Below are positions 9,107 through 16,980 of a stretch of 64,000 nucleotides of DNA, piece by piece. The stretch is from Lactococcus formosensis (lineage in GTDB: Bacteria > Bacillota > Bacilli > Lactobacillales > Streptococcaceae): the NCBI RefSeq assembly GCF_018403745.1, contig NZ_BOVP01000003.1:186001-250000 (forward strand), in the 5' to 3' direction. The translations under genes and the position numbers were made by a program. The stretch's first letter is position 1. Each line of letters opens with the position of its first letter. Under the pieces are notes generated by a model that was given only the letters and a program-made list of their open reading frames with translations, was not told where the DNA came from and ran no database searches.

Positions 9107-9280
9107 ATGAAACAACACTGGATGGACAAAATTGCAGATAAATTATACATTGATGGAGTTCATCCTTTGATTATCCTGATGGTGTGGGAAATCGCCTTGC
9201 TTGGAATTTTGGTTGTGATTATTTCTTTATTTGTCGCAGAAATTCCGAATGCTTTATCTCATATAAATTTTAAGTACTGA
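9107..9280 (+). CDS. Small single-TM membrane protein, leaderless; paralogue of 30205-30345
   Basis: A 57-aa protein of unknown function. A charged N-terminus with the block DKIADKLYIDGVHPL is followed by a single membrane helix starting at IILMVWEIALLG and a short polar tail. It aligns without gaps with the 46-aa protein at 30205: about 19 identities, including D7, IAD, G17, PL and LMVWEI. No Shine-Dalgarno is present and the promoter -10 ends 6 nt before the ATG, so the mRNA is predicted to be leaderless. In-frame ATGs exist at 9101 and 9107; I choose 9107 because it matches the paralogue start. It lies alone between the CDF transporter and manA and has its own terminator. Conservation of sequence and promoter between paralogues argues that it is real. 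Confidence 0.72.
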   Translation: MKQHWMDKIADKLYIDGVHPLIILMVWEIALLGILVVIISLFVAEIPNALSHINFKY

Positions 9281-9321
9281 ATAAGAAGACAAGCAATTGT
9301 TCGAAAGAAAAATCGATATAC

Positions 9322-9361
9322 AATAAAAGAGAGAATCCTTAGAGGGAGCTCTTTTATTTTA
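9322..9361 (+). terminator. Terminator after the small membrane protein gene
   Basis: AATAAAAGAG pairs with CTCTTTTATT around a 17-nt loop and is followed by T-rich sequence. Confidence 0.7.
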
Positions 9362-9443
9362 TAAAAACATTGCTTCTATAGGCAAAACAAATAGTTTTTG
9401 TGCTATAATGAACGAAGTATTATTAAACAAATGAGGAGAAACA

Positions 9444-10400
9444 ATGTCAATAGAACCATTATTTTTAGATTCTGTATTGCAAGAGAAAATCTGGGGTGGC
9501 GATCATCTCAAATCTTTTGGCTATGAATTACCATCTGATAAAATCGGTGAATACTGGGCGATTTCAGCTCATCCACATGGTGTCTCAACAATCAAAAATG
9601 GACAGTTTGCTGGACAAAAGTTAGACAAGGTATTTGATCAACACCGTGAGCTTTTCGGCAACACGAAAGAAGAAGTCTTCCCTCTCTTGACAAAAATCTT
9701 GGATGCCAATGACTGGCTTTCAGTGCAAGTTCATCCTAATGATGAATACGGTATGAAACATGAAGGCGAGCTTGGTAAAACAGAATGTTGGTATATCATT
9801 TCAGCAGAAGAAGGTTCTGAGATTATTTATGGACATAATGCAAAATCACGTGAAGAACTTGCAGAAATGATTAATTCTGGAGACTGGGATCACTTACTAC
9901 GTAAAGTGAAAGTCAAAGCGGGTGATTTCTTCCATGTACCTGCAGGAACTATGCATGCAATTGGTGCGGGCATCGTTATTCTAGAAACGCAACAATCAAG
10001 CGACACAACTTACCGTGTATATGATTTCGACCGTAAGGATGACCAAGGCAATCTTCGTGAATTACATATACAACAGTCAATTGATGTACTTCATATTCCT
10101 GGGGATCAAACACCAGAAAACAAAGTCCAAGTCGTTAAAGAAGAAAATGCAGACTTAACAACTTTAGTAAAATCAGAGTTCTTTGACGTCTATAAATGGT
10201 CAATCCACGGAATACAAGACTTTGAAGCTAAAGCAGACTATATGCTCGTGTCTATTCTTGAAGGAGAAGGACAACTTACGGTGGCTGATAAAACGTATGC
10301 ATTATCAAAAGGTGACCACTTCATCCTCCCAACAGGGGTTGAGCAATGGCAACTTTCAGGTAATATGGAAATTATTGCTAGCAATCCAGTAGCACATTAA
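9444..10400 (+). CDS. manA: Mannose-6-phosphate isomerase, class I
   Basis: A 318-aa cupin-type ManA that interconverts mannose-6-P and fructose-6-P. Metal-ligand motifs are visible: QVHPND with His97, the Glu in GKTECWYII, and the later His in VPAGTMHAIG. Opening residues MSIEPLFLDSVLQEKIWGG are typical of the Firmicute family. ATGAGGAGAAACAATG gives a clear ribosome site. A TGCTATAAT extended -10 lies about 35 nt upstream, so it is transcribed alone. It would channel PTS-derived mannose-6-P into glycolysis and supply mannose-6-P for glycan synthesis. Confidence 0.96.
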   Translation: MSIEPLFLDSVLQEKIWGGDHLKSFGYELPSDKIGEYWAISAHPHGVSTIKNGQFAGQKLDKVFDQHRELFGNTKEEVFPLLTKILDANDWLSVQVHPNDEYGMKHEGELGKTECWYIISAEEGSEIIYGHNAKSREELAEMINSGDWDHLLRKVKVKAGDFFHVPAGTMHAIGAGIVILETQQSSDTTYRVYDFDRKDDQGNLRELHIQQSIDVLHIPGDQTPENKVQVVKEENADLTTLVKSEFFDVYKWSIHGIQDFEAKADYMLVSILEGEGQLTVADKTYALSKGDHFILPTGVEQWQLSGNMEIIASNPVAH

Positions 10401-10404
10401 GTAT

Positions 10405-10440
10405 AAAAAAAGCTCCTCCTTAGGGTGCTTTTTTATTTTA
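10405..10440 (+). terminator. Terminator of manA
   Basis: AAAAAAGC and GCTTTTTT form the stem, with an extra CCT/AGG pairing inside the loop, just after the manA stop. Confidence 0.85.
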
Positions 10441-10470
10441 AAATGTATGAGTTTGGTCTTCAAATAAAGC

Positions 10471-10663
10471 GAGCCAAAAATGGCTCATTAAATTAATAGA
10501 ATAGTATATAAAATTCAGTTTGGTTTAAGATGAGCTTGTTAACCTTTTATTAATCAAATAAAAAGGCCTTTGATGGAAGGAGAGTAAAACTTTAAAAAGG
10601 CAACTGCAAATAAAGTGTGCTGGATGAAGTGCTTCAGCGTTAGATCAAGAAAAGGAAAATTTT
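10471..10663 (+). promoter_or_regulatory. Conserved upstream region with 16-bp dyad, copy A
   Basis: The region starts with the perfect dyad GAGCCAAAAATGGCTC (10471-10486), followed by CATTAAAT. Further down it has an A/T stretch, then GGAAGGAGAGTAAAAC and GGCAACTGCAAATAAAG, and the ribosome site AAAGGAAAA directly before the secreted-protein gene. The same order of elements occurs on the minus strand at 50596-50412 upstream of the related gene: dyad GTGCCAAATTCGGCAC, CATTAAAT, AAGGAGAGTAAG, GGCAGTTGCAACTATAA, AAAGGAAAA. I interpret the dyad as an operator or activator site. No -35/-10 pair stands out. Confidence 0.65.
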
Positions 10664-11305
10664 ATGGAGAAGAAATTGAAAAAAGTTATAATTATGAGTA
10701 TCTCAGGTTTAACTTTATTATCGGCATCAATTCCATCAGTCGTTGATATGGTTCAAGCGAGTAATGTGAATGTAGTGCAAGAACCAGATTCAAAAGCGTT
10801 TGATGTTCGTAATGAAACCGTACAGCTTGATATTACAGAAAAGACCAAAACTAACTTTGAGTTGTCTGATAAAGACCAAAAGATAGCAGATGCTATTACA
10901 GATTTTTACGCACTTGATGAGGAGGGGAAGATTAAATTTAATGCAACGGTCAAGAATTTAACAGACCTCGGAATTTCAGAAAAAGATGCGAAGCTGATGA
11001 TTGAAGATGCAGAGGCGATACAAGATGTCCCTATGCGGTTACGTGGGTTTGTTGGTTTACATATCAATTTAGGCCCTAAGATTCGAGCGATGAATGCTTG
11101 GGCAGCAGGATTGTATGCAGGAGGGCGAGTTGGATTTGCATTAAAAGTTTTTGCAACTAACCCACATACAGCAGGGGTTGTTGCTATTATTTCGGGCAGT
11201 GTTGTAGGATCTGTCCGATGGGCAGTACAAAATAGAGTACGTCGTATAAGCGTTGGAGTTCACCTTCCACGAGTATCTCTTTCTCGAACAGTATCACTTC
11301 CATAG
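10664..11305 (+). CDS. Secreted bacteriocin-like protein, member 1 of a three-protein family
   Basis: A 213-aa protein I cannot assign to a named family. It has a Sec signal peptide with basic N-region MEKKLKK and a cleavage site after A32 (M-V-Q-A). An acidic middle part follows (about 33-123, many D/E). The C-terminal part from about MRLRGFVGLH is cationic, Gly/Ala-rich and hydrophobic (AWAAGLYAGGRVGFAL; VVAIISGSVVGSVRW; then RVRR). Signal peptide and architecture match the proteins at 49911 and 49205, whose cleavage motif is V-Q-A-N. A small two-TM protein gene follows 5 nt later. The layout resembles large Sec-secreted bacteriocins such as dysgalacticin with an acidic pro-part and an adjacent immunity gene; this is inference. 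Confidence 0.7.
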   Translation: MEKKLKKVIIMSISGLTLLSASIPSVVDMVQASNVNVVQEPDSKAFDVRNETVQLDITEKTKTNFELSDKDQKIADAITDFYALDEEGKIKFNATVKNLTDLGISEKDAKLMIEDAEAIQDVPMRLRGFVGLHINLGPKIRAMNAWAAGLYAGGRVGFALKVFATNPHTAGVVAIISGSVVGSVRWAVQNRVRRISVGVHLPRVSLSRTVSLP

Positions 11306-11310
11306 AGCTT

Positions 11311-11529
11311 ATGAATAAAAATACAGAGCGTGCTTATTATGTCCTTATATTTGCGGTGAATTTCTCTGTCTTACTTTTATTTTCTGAACGGATGCCCCTC
11401 AGAGAGTTTGTTCTTCTCTTCTTTGCTTCTATTCTCATATATGCTTTGGCAATCTATCATGGTAAAAAGAGGCAAAAACATAGAGCATTGCATCGTGCAA
11501 AAAAGAAGAAGATAAAGAAAAGTTTTTAG
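11311..11529 (+). CDS. Small two-TM protein, possible immunity partner
   Basis: A 72-aa protein with two membrane helices (about 8-24 and 30-48) and a strongly basic C-terminal tail (KKRQKHRALHRAKKKKIKK). It starts 5 nt after the stop of the secreted-protein gene, so the two are co-transcribed and probably coupled. Two-TM proteins with a charged tail are a common form of bacteriocin immunity protein, and similar two-TM genes follow the related secreted-protein genes at 48.5-50.4 kb. I see no recognised family motif, so function is inferred from context only. Confidence 0.6.
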   Translation: MNKNTERAYYVLIFAVNFSVLLLFSERMPLREFVLLFFASILIYALAIYHGKKRQKHRALHRAKKKKIKKSF

Positions 11530-11553
11530 GAAAATGGTCATATAGGGAGCGGA

Positions 11554-11622
11554 ATGAAACAAGAGATATCAAGAAAAGAAGCTGGTTTTTGGTTGAGCTT
11601 CTTTTTTATTCAAAAAATATAG
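11554..11622 (+). CDS. Possible 22-aa peptide gene overlapping the terminator
   Basis: ATG at 11554 is preceded by GGGAG 4 nt away and opens a 22-codon frame, MKQEISRKEAGFWLSFFFIQ and two more residues. A charged N-terminus followed by an aromatic hydrophobic stretch recalls the two small peptides at 48772-48921 and 49785-49895, but there is no residue-level alignment. A terminator stem (AAGAAGCT at 11576-11583 with AGCTTCTT at 11596-11603, then T6) lies inside the frame. It may simply be a fortuitous frame across the operon terminator. Confidence 0.3.
   Translation: MKQEISRKEAGFWLSFFFIQKI
11576..11609 (+). terminator. Terminator of the member-1 secreted-protein operon
   Basis: AAGAAGCT pairs with AGCTTCTT around a 12-nt loop and runs into a T-tract. 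Confidence 0.7.
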
Positions 11623-11713
11623 ACTTGTCCAAAAGAGCCAGAAGAAATTTGAAATCGCTATCTTTTAAGAATATAATCAAATTATAAGAACAATTAGAAA
11701 AGAGGGATTGAAT

Positions 11714-13477
11714 ATGCGTTATACAAACGGAAATTATGAAGCTTTTGTTCGACCAAGAAAACCACAAGAGGCTGACAAAAAGTCTGCCTATATTGTCGGG
11801 GCAGGTCTTGCAGGACTAGCTGCGGCTGTCTTTCTGATCAGAGATGGCCAAGTCCCAGGGAATCGTATCCATATCTTAGAAGAACTTTCTCTTTCAGGTG
11901 GTTCTTTAGACGGTTCCTTTATTCCCCATGATGGTTTTGTGATTCGTGGGGGACGCGAAATGGAAAACCATTTTGAGTGTCTTTGGGATCTTTTTCATTC
12001 TATTCCAAGTCTGGAAGTAGAAAATGCTTCAGTTTTAGATGAATTTTACTATTTAGATAAGGATGATCCTAATTCTTCTAATTGTCGCATTATTGCGAAT
12101 CGTGGTGAACGTGTTGCTGATGATGGACAATTTACCTTAAGTCGACAAGCCCAAGATGAAATTGTGAAACTTTTCATGGCACAGGAAGAAAGTTTGGTAG
12201 GCAAAAAAATTGAAGATGTGTTCAGTGAAGAATTTTTTGAGTCAAACTTTTGGCTTTACTGGTGCTCAATGTTTGCTTTTGAAAAATGGCACTCAGCGAT
12301 TGAAATGCGACGCTATATTATGCGATTTATACATCATATCAAGGGACTACCAGACTTCACAGCACTAAAATTTACAAAATATAATCAATATGAATCTTTA
12401 GTAAAACCATTGCTTGCCTTTTTGAAAGACCATGGTGTAATCTTCCAATATGAAGCACAAGTTGAAAATATTGAAGTAGATTTTTCGAACAACAAAAAAG
12501 TAGCTAAGAAGATTATATTTGCAGATGGAAAAGTACAAGACTTGACGGAAGATGACCTTGTTTTCGTGACGAATGGTTCAATTACTGAAAGTTCAACACA
12601 AGGAAGTCCAACAGAAGCAGCGCCAATTACAAAAGATTTAGGTGGCTCTTGGAAACTTTGGAAAAATCTGGCTGCACAGTCTCCAGAATTTGGGAAACCC
12701 GAAGTCTTTTATGACAACTTGCCTGATGAAAGTTGGTTTGTATCGGCGACCGTTACTTGGAAGAATCTCAAAATACAACCTTATTTTGAAAAATTAACGC
12801 ATCGTGAGTTACGTTCAGGTAAAGTTGTGACAGGCGGAATTATCACTATTAAGGATTCAAACTGGCTGATGAGTTTCACTACCCATCGTCAACCTCATTT
12901 TAAGGAACAAAAAGATGGTGAAACTGTGACATGGGTTTATGGTCTCTTGTCTAATACACCAGGGAACTATATTAAAAAACCAATTGAGAAATGTACAGGT
13001 GAGGAAATAACACAAGAGCTCCTTTATCATTTGGGTATGCCTGAAGCAGAAATAGAGGAATTTGTTAAAGAAAATACTAATACCATTCCAGTTTATATGC
13101 CATTTATTACCTCTTACTTTATGTTACGTGAGCCAGGGGATCGTCCTCAAGTGATTCCGGAAAATTCTGTGAATCTGGCCTTTATTGGGAATTTTGCTGA
13201 GACAGAGAGAGATACAGTCTTCACAACCGAGTATTCGGTGCGTACCGCGATGGAAGCTGTCTATCAATTTCTAAATGTAGAGCGTGGTGTGCCTGAAGTT
13301 TTTGCTTCGGCTTACGACTTGCGTACACTAGCTCGCTCGGTTTATTATCTTTCAGACAAAAAGAAATTGATGGAAATGGATTTGCCTCTTTTGAAAAAAG
13401 AATCTTTGAAGTTTGGTTTGAAGAAGATAAAAGGTACCTATCTTGAAGATATACTTAAAGATGCAGGACTACTTTAA
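11714..13477 (+). CDS. ohyA: Oleate hydratase (myosin-cross-reactive antigen family)
   Basis: A 587-aa FAD-dependent fatty-acid hydratase that adds water to the cis-9 double bond of oleate and related fatty acids to give 10-hydroxy acids. The dinucleotide-binding motif is at the N-terminus (IVGAGLAGLAAAVFL). Family blocks follow: SGGSLDGS, RGGREMENHFECLWDLF, HHIKGLPDFTALKFTKYNQYES and, near the end, NLAFIGNFAETERDTVFTTEYSVRTAMEAVY. The start is the ATG at 11714, 7 nt after AGAGGG; the TTG at 11708 is too close. It stands alone with its own terminator region. In Gram-positive bacteria such enzymes detoxify unsaturated fatty acids, which fits a gut- or host-associated lifestyle. Confidence 0.95.
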   Translation: MRYTNGNYEAFVRPRKPQEADKKSAYIVGAGLAGLAAAVFLIRDGQVPGNRIHILEELSLSGGSLDGSFIPHDGFVIRGGREMENHFECLWDLFHSIPSLEVENASVLDEFYYLDKDDPNSSNCRIIANRGERVADDGQFTLSRQAQDEIVKLFMAQEESLVGKKIEDVFSEEFFESNFWLYWCSMFAFEKWHSAIEMRRYIMRFIHHIKGLPDFTALKFTKYNQYESLVKPLLAFLKDHGVIFQYEAQVENIEVDFSNNKKVAKKIIFADGKVQDLTEDDLVFVTNGSITESSTQGSPTEAAPITKDLGGSWKLWKNLAAQSPEFGKPEVFYDNLPDESWFVSATVTWKNLKIQPYFEKLTHRELRSGKVVTGGIITIKDSNWLMSFTTHRQPHFKEQKDGETVTWVYGLLSNTPGNYIKKPIEKCTGEEITQELLYHLGMPEAEIEEFVKENTNTIPVYMPFITSYFMLREPGDRPQVIPENSVNLAFIGNFAETERDTVFTTEYSVRTAMEAVYQFLNVERGVPEVFASAYDLRTLARSVYYLSDKKKLMEMDLPLLKKESLKFGLKKIKGTYLEDILKDAGLL

Positions 13478-13584
13478 AAAAAGTAACAGTGTATTTCTGT
13501 TTCAGTTTATTTTGACTTGAGCTCCTTTTAAGGAGTAAACAGTATAATACATTTATTCCAATAAAATTTTTTCATAAAACTCCT

Positions 13585-13614
13585 ACTCTTCCATGTCATG
13601 TGGAAGAGTTTTTT
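13585..13614 (+). terminator. Intrinsic terminator downstream of oleate hydratase
   Basis: ACTCTTCCA and TGGAAGAGT form a 9-bp stem with a 7-nt loop and a T6 tract. It is over 100 nt after the ohyA stop, with an intervening TATAAT (13543-13548) and the inverted repeat CTCCTTTTAAGGAG (13522-13535). Confidence 0.8.
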
Positions 13615-13643
13615 AATTGTTGTTATAACAAACTACACATAAA

Positions 13644-13674
13644 TTGGCATTTATGGCAGAGGATATGGTATAAT
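13644..13674 (+). promoter_or_regulatory. Promoter of tRNA-Ser
   Basis: TTGGCA (13644-13649), a 19-bp spacer and TGGTATAAT (extended -10, hexamer 13669-13674), 28 nt before the tRNA. Confidence 0.6.
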
Positions 13675-13702
13675 ATATTTTGAAAATTGATAATTATCAT
13701 TT

Positions 13703-13789
13703 GGAGAATTACTCAAGAGGCTGAAGAGGTACGCTTGGAAAGTGTATAGGTGGGTAAAACCGCGCATGGGTTCGAATCCCATATTCTCC
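13703..13789 (+). tRNA. tRNA-Ser (anticodon GGA)
   Basis: An 87-nt class II tRNA. The acceptor stem is GGAGAAT/ATTCTCC, the anticodon stem TACGC/GTGTA with loop TTGGAAA (anticodon GGA), a long serine-type variable arm follows, and the T arm is ATGGG/CCCAT with TTCGAAT. No CCA is encoded. Confidence 0.95.
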
Positions 13790-13826
13790 TTTATAGGTTT
13801 TATACCTCAATGGAATAAGTATAAAG

Positions 13827-13852
13827 AAAAAGCTTCCTTAAGGAAGCTTTTT
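13827..13852. terminator. Bidirectional terminator between two tRNA genes
   Basis: A perfect 26-nt palindrome, AAAAAGCTTCC-TTAA-GGAAGCTTTTT. It ends the tRNA-Ser transcript on the plus strand and the tRNA-Arg transcript on the minus strand. Confidence 0.9.
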
Positions 13853-13855
13853 TAA

Positions 13856-13929
13856 TGATCCCTGCCAGGTTCGAACTGGCGATTCAGACTTAGGAGGTCC
13901 GGGTTATATCCAATTTAACTAAGGGATCA
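13856..13929 (-). tRNA. tRNA-Arg (anticodon CCT)
   Basis: A 74-nt tRNA on the minus strand. The acceptor stem is TGATCCC/GGGATCA, the anticodon stem CGGAC/GTCTG with loop CTCCTAA (anticodon CCT, reading AGG), and the T arm GCCAG/CTGGC with TTCGAAC. CCA is not encoded. It lies 32 nt downstream of the oxidoreductase gene without a T-run terminator between, so it may be co-transcribed with it. Confidence 0.95.
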
Positions 13930-13961
13930 GAAGACTCCGATAAGGAGTCAATGATTAAATC

Positions 13962-14954
13962 TTATTTTTTATCAGCTTCAAAGACGATTCCTGCACTTTG
14001 GCGCATCATATAACTTGTTTCGGAAACATCTTGTGCCAACTGGTGCAAGTCTTTGTAGAGAGAACGAGCAGCAGGAGTTGAAATGGTTTCAATGATTTCA
14101 GCAAAGTGAAGAGCCTCATCAAAGAGAGAATGTTTTGGAGCTGTAACCTTGATGACTTCTTTACTTCCATCAAAACGAATGAATTTTGCAGAGGTTATAG
14201 CATTGACCCCATCTAAAATCAAGGTACCTTGATCAGTGTAGATTTCACTCGAGAGGTAGCTTGTGAGATTACCCGCACATTTAATTGCAACTTTGAAATC
14301 ACCATAATTTAAGCTTCCGATACCAGAGATATCTACACCACTTGGGAGAACAACAGCATCGTAGCAAGCAGATTGAGGTTTATCAAACCAATAAACAGCT
14401 GCATAGAGAAGATAAACACCTAAATCTGCGAGGAGTCCACCAGAAAATTTACTGTTGAATTTATTAGGAAGTTTTCCTGCCAGTAGTGCAGGCATTTTCG
14501 AAGAATATTTTGAATAGGTAAAATCAGCACCCACAACTTTTTTATCTGCTAAGAATAAGTTGATGGTTTCAAAAGCTTGTTCGTGGATGTTTCGAGCAGC
14601 CTCAAAAAAGAGAACATTGTTTTCATCCGCTAACTTGATAATTTCAGCTAATTCATGTGGATTTGAAAATGCTGGTTTTTCAACGATAATATTGTGACCT
14701 GCTAAAATAGCAGCCTTCGCTTGTTCAAAATGAATAGCATTTGGACTGGCAATATAGATGATATCCAAATCATGTTTGAAAAAATCATCTAAATTATCGT
14801 AAAGTTCAATATCGTCAAAGTCTTCTGTGAAAGATACTGCACTCTCAAGATTACGTGAGTAGACAGCCTCAAGACTATATTTTTTTGTGAGATGGGCAGC
14901 TTCGACAAAAGATCCACTAATCCATCCTGTACCGATAATTCCAAGTTTAAGCAT
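13962..14954 (-). CDS. Gfo/Idh/MocA family NAD(P)-dependent oxidoreductase
   Basis: A 330-aa protein with an N-terminal Rossmann fold (LGIIGTGWISGSFVEAA) and the family hallmark EKP within IIVEKPAFSNP. A C-terminal alpha/beta substrate domain follows, including SGGLLADLGVYLLYAAVYWF. Members reduce or oxidise sugars, inositols or dihydrodiols; the substrate cannot be told here. I choose the second of two adjacent ATGs (14954) because AAGGGG lies 6 nt before it. A small hairpin without a T-run (GACTCC/GGAGTC, 13933-13949) separates it from tRNA-Arg. Confidence 0.85.
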   Translation of the reverse strand: MLKLGIIGTGWISGSFVEAAHLTKKYSLEAVYSRNLESAVSFTEDFDDIELYDNLDDFFKHDLDIIYIASPNAIHFEQAKAAILAGHNIIVEKPAFSNPHELAEIIKLADENNVLFFEAARNIHEQAFETINLFLADKKVVGADFTYSKYSSKMPALLAGKLPNKFNSKFSGGLLADLGVYLLYAAVYWFDKPQSACYDAVVLPSGVDISGIGSLNYGDFKVAIKCAGNLTSYLSSEIYTDQGTLILDGVNAITSAKFIRFDGSKEVIKVTAPKHSLFDEALHFAEIIETISTPAARSLYKDLHQLAQDVSETSYMMRQSAGIVFEADKK

Positions 14955-15202
14955 CATACACCCCTTTTCCTATCAAAAATTTATTAAAACCATTATAGCA
15001 AATTTTTCGGTAAAACTCATTTAAAACTTATGTATAATCTTTAAAAAATATCCCGTTGAATTTTTAAAATATAAAAAAAGATTGCTTATAAATAATTTTC
15101 AGAGCTGAAGCTGGTTGAGATTTGTGATAAAATAGGTAGAATAACATAATATCCATGAGCAATTGAAGTTTTAGTGGATACATAAAATATGGAGAAGTAA
15201 TT

Positions 15203-15826
15203 TTGAAAAAACCATTGATTATCGGTGTAACAGGTGGCTCAGCAAGTGGGAAAACCAGCGTGTCTCAAGCTATTTTATCTATGTTTAAAGATGAAAATAT
15301 CGCTATGATTGAACATGACAGTTACTATAAAGATCAATCACAGCTGACATTTGAAGAACGTACAAAAACAAACTACGACCATCCATTGGCTTTTGATACA
15401 GACTATCTGATTGCTCAACTAAAAGAGCTACAAAATGGTCGGGCTGTTGATATTCCGACCTATGATTATGCCAATCATACACGGAGTGAAAAAACTTACC
15501 GTCAAGAACCTGTAGATGTCTTGATTGTAGAAGGAATCTTGGTTTTAGAAAATGAAAAGCTACGAAACCTGATGGATATCAAGGTGTTCGTAGATACTGA
15601 CGATGATGTACGTATTTTACGTCGTATCCGTCGTGATATTGAAGAACGTGGCCGTACTTTAGATTCTGTTATTACACAATATATGGATGCTGTAAAACCG
15701 ATGTATCATCAATTCATTGAACCAACAAAACGATATGCGGATGTCATTATTCCAGAAGGCGTTTCAAACACAGTTGGTGTTGATATCTTAACCACAAAAA
15801 TCGCCAGTATCTTACATGGAGAGTAA
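15203..15826 (+). CDS. udk: Uridine kinase
   Basis: A 207-aa kinase that phosphorylates uridine and cytidine in pyrimidine salvage. The P-loop [12 protein letters not shown] is at residues 7-18, followed by the family blocks [21 protein letters not shown] and [12 protein letters not shown]. It starts with TTG at 15203, 5 nt after GGAGAAG; the only nearby ATG (15189) is stopped after three codons. It is monocistronic with a strong terminator. Confidence 0.96.
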   Translation: MKKPLIIGVTGGSASGKTSVSQAILSMFKDENIAMIEHDSYYKDQSQLTFEERTKTNYDHPLAFDTDYLIAQLKELQNGRAVDIPTYDYANHTRSEKTYRQEPVDVLIVEGILVLENEKLRNLMDIKVFVDTDDDVRILRRIRRDIEERGRTLDSVITQYMDAVKPMYHQFIEPTKRYADVIIPEGVSNTVGVDILTTKIASILHGE

Positions 15827-15853
15827 GAAGCAATCGAAAGATTGCTTCTTTTT
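15825..15853 (+). terminator. Terminator of udk
   Basis: AAGAAGCAATC and GATTGCTTCTT form an 11-bp stem with a GAAA tetraloop and a T-run, overlapping the stop codon. Confidence 0.9.
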
Positions 15854-15902
15854 ATGAGGAAAAGAAGAATGCACAGAAGAAACCCTTCTATCCATAATTT
15901 CA

Positions 15903-15950
15903 AAAAAACGTTTACATAAGTGGGCATTTTTTGTGACATTGTGATATAAT
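15903..15950 (+). promoter_or_regulatory. Promoter of pta with an upstream cre-like site
   Basis: A TGATATAAT extended -10 (hexamer 15945-15950) lies 37 nt before pta. Upstream, AAAAAACGTTTACA (15903-15916) matches the CcpA cre consensus TGWAANCGNTNWCA at 12 of 14 positions, the misses being the first two. Its centre is about 47 nt before the expected transcription start, a position compatible with CcpA activation as known for pta in other Firmicutes. The site is inferred from sequence only. Confidence 0.5.
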
Positions 15951-15987
15951 CATTATTGAAATTCTAAAAATAGTAAAAGGAAGTATT

Positions 15988-16968
15988 ATGGAACTCTTTG
16001 AATCGCTCAAACAAAAAATTTCTGGCAAAGGCCTACAAATCGTTTTTCCCGAAGGAACAGATGCACGTGTATTAGGTGCAGCTAACCGTCTTTACGCTGA
16101 TAAATTGATTACACCAGTATTTATTGGTAATATCTCTGAAGTAACAGGTACATTAATTTCTCGTGGGATTAATCCAGACGGTTTCCAAATCTATGATCCA
16201 TTGAACTGTGAACGTTTTGAAAAGATGGTCGAAATTTTTGTTGAACGTCGTAAAGGTAAAGTAACAGAAGAACAAGCACGCGAAATCTTGAAAGACTCAA
16301 ACTATTTTGGAACAATGCTTGTACATATGGGTATAGCTGATGGTATGGTTTCAGGTGCAGTTCACTCAACTGCTGATACTGTACGACCTGCCTTGCAAAT
16401 CATTAAAACAAAACCAGGCGTGAAATCAGTATCAGGCGCATTTATCATGGTTCGTGGTCGTGATGATAATGAAAAATATATCTTTGCGGATTGTGCGATT
16501 AACATCGATCCAGATGCAAATACTTTAGCAGATATCGCCGTAGCTTCAGCGGAAACGGCAAAACTTTTTGATATCGATCCAAAAGTTGCAATGTTATCTT
16601 TCTCAACTAAGGGTTCAGGTAAATCGGATGATGTGACTAAAGTTGTTGAAGCAACGGCTTTAGTCAAAGAAGAGCATCCAGAACTTGATATTGATGGGGA
16701 ACTTCAATTTGATGCAGCATTCTCTCCAGCAGTTGCCCGTCAAAAATCACCAGACAGCACAGTGGCAGGACGTTCAAATGTATTTATCTTCCCAGATATT
16801 CAATCTGGTAATATTGGCTACAAAATTGCCCAACGTTTAGGAAACTTTGAAGCAATCGGCCCAATCTTACAAGGCTTGAACGCCCCAATCTCTGACCTTT
16901 CTCGTGGCAGTAACGAAGAAGATGTTTATAAACTTGCTATTATTACAGCTGCCCAAGCACTTAAATAA
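15988..16968 (+). CDS. pta: Phosphate acetyltransferase
   Basis: A 326-aa Pta converting acetyl-CoA and phosphate to acetyl-phosphate in mixed-acid fermentation; acetate kinase then makes ATP. Family blocks include IVFPEGTDARVLGAA, FGTMLVHMGIADGMVSGAVHSTADTVRPALQII (in part), MLSFSTKGSGKSDDV and, near the end, NVFIFPDIQSGNIGYKIAQRLG. It is the short form without the N-terminal regulatory domain. It is transcribed alone and followed by a terminator. Confidence 0.97.
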   Translation: MELFESLKQKISGKGLQIVFPEGTDARVLGAANRLYADKLITPVFIGNISEVTGTLISRGINPDGFQIYDPLNCERFEKMVEIFVERRKGKVTEEQAREILKDSNYFGTMLVHMGIADGMVSGAVHSTADTVRPALQIIKTKPGVKSVSGAFIMVRGRDDNEKYIFADCAINIDPDANTLADIAVASAETAKLFDIDPKVAMLSFSTKGSGKSDDVTKVVEATALVKEEHPELDIDGELQFDAAFSPAVARQKSPDSTVAGRSNVFIFPDIQSGNIGYKIAQRLGNFEAIGPILQGLNAPISDLSRGSNEEDVYKLAIITAAQALK

Positions 16969-16980
16969 TATATGAGTTTA

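Noticed and set aside
9107..9280. Type I toxin identity for the small membrane proteins
   Set aside because: No overlapping antisense RNA gene or repeat structure is seen, and the charged N-terminal block is unlike Fst/Ldr toxins.
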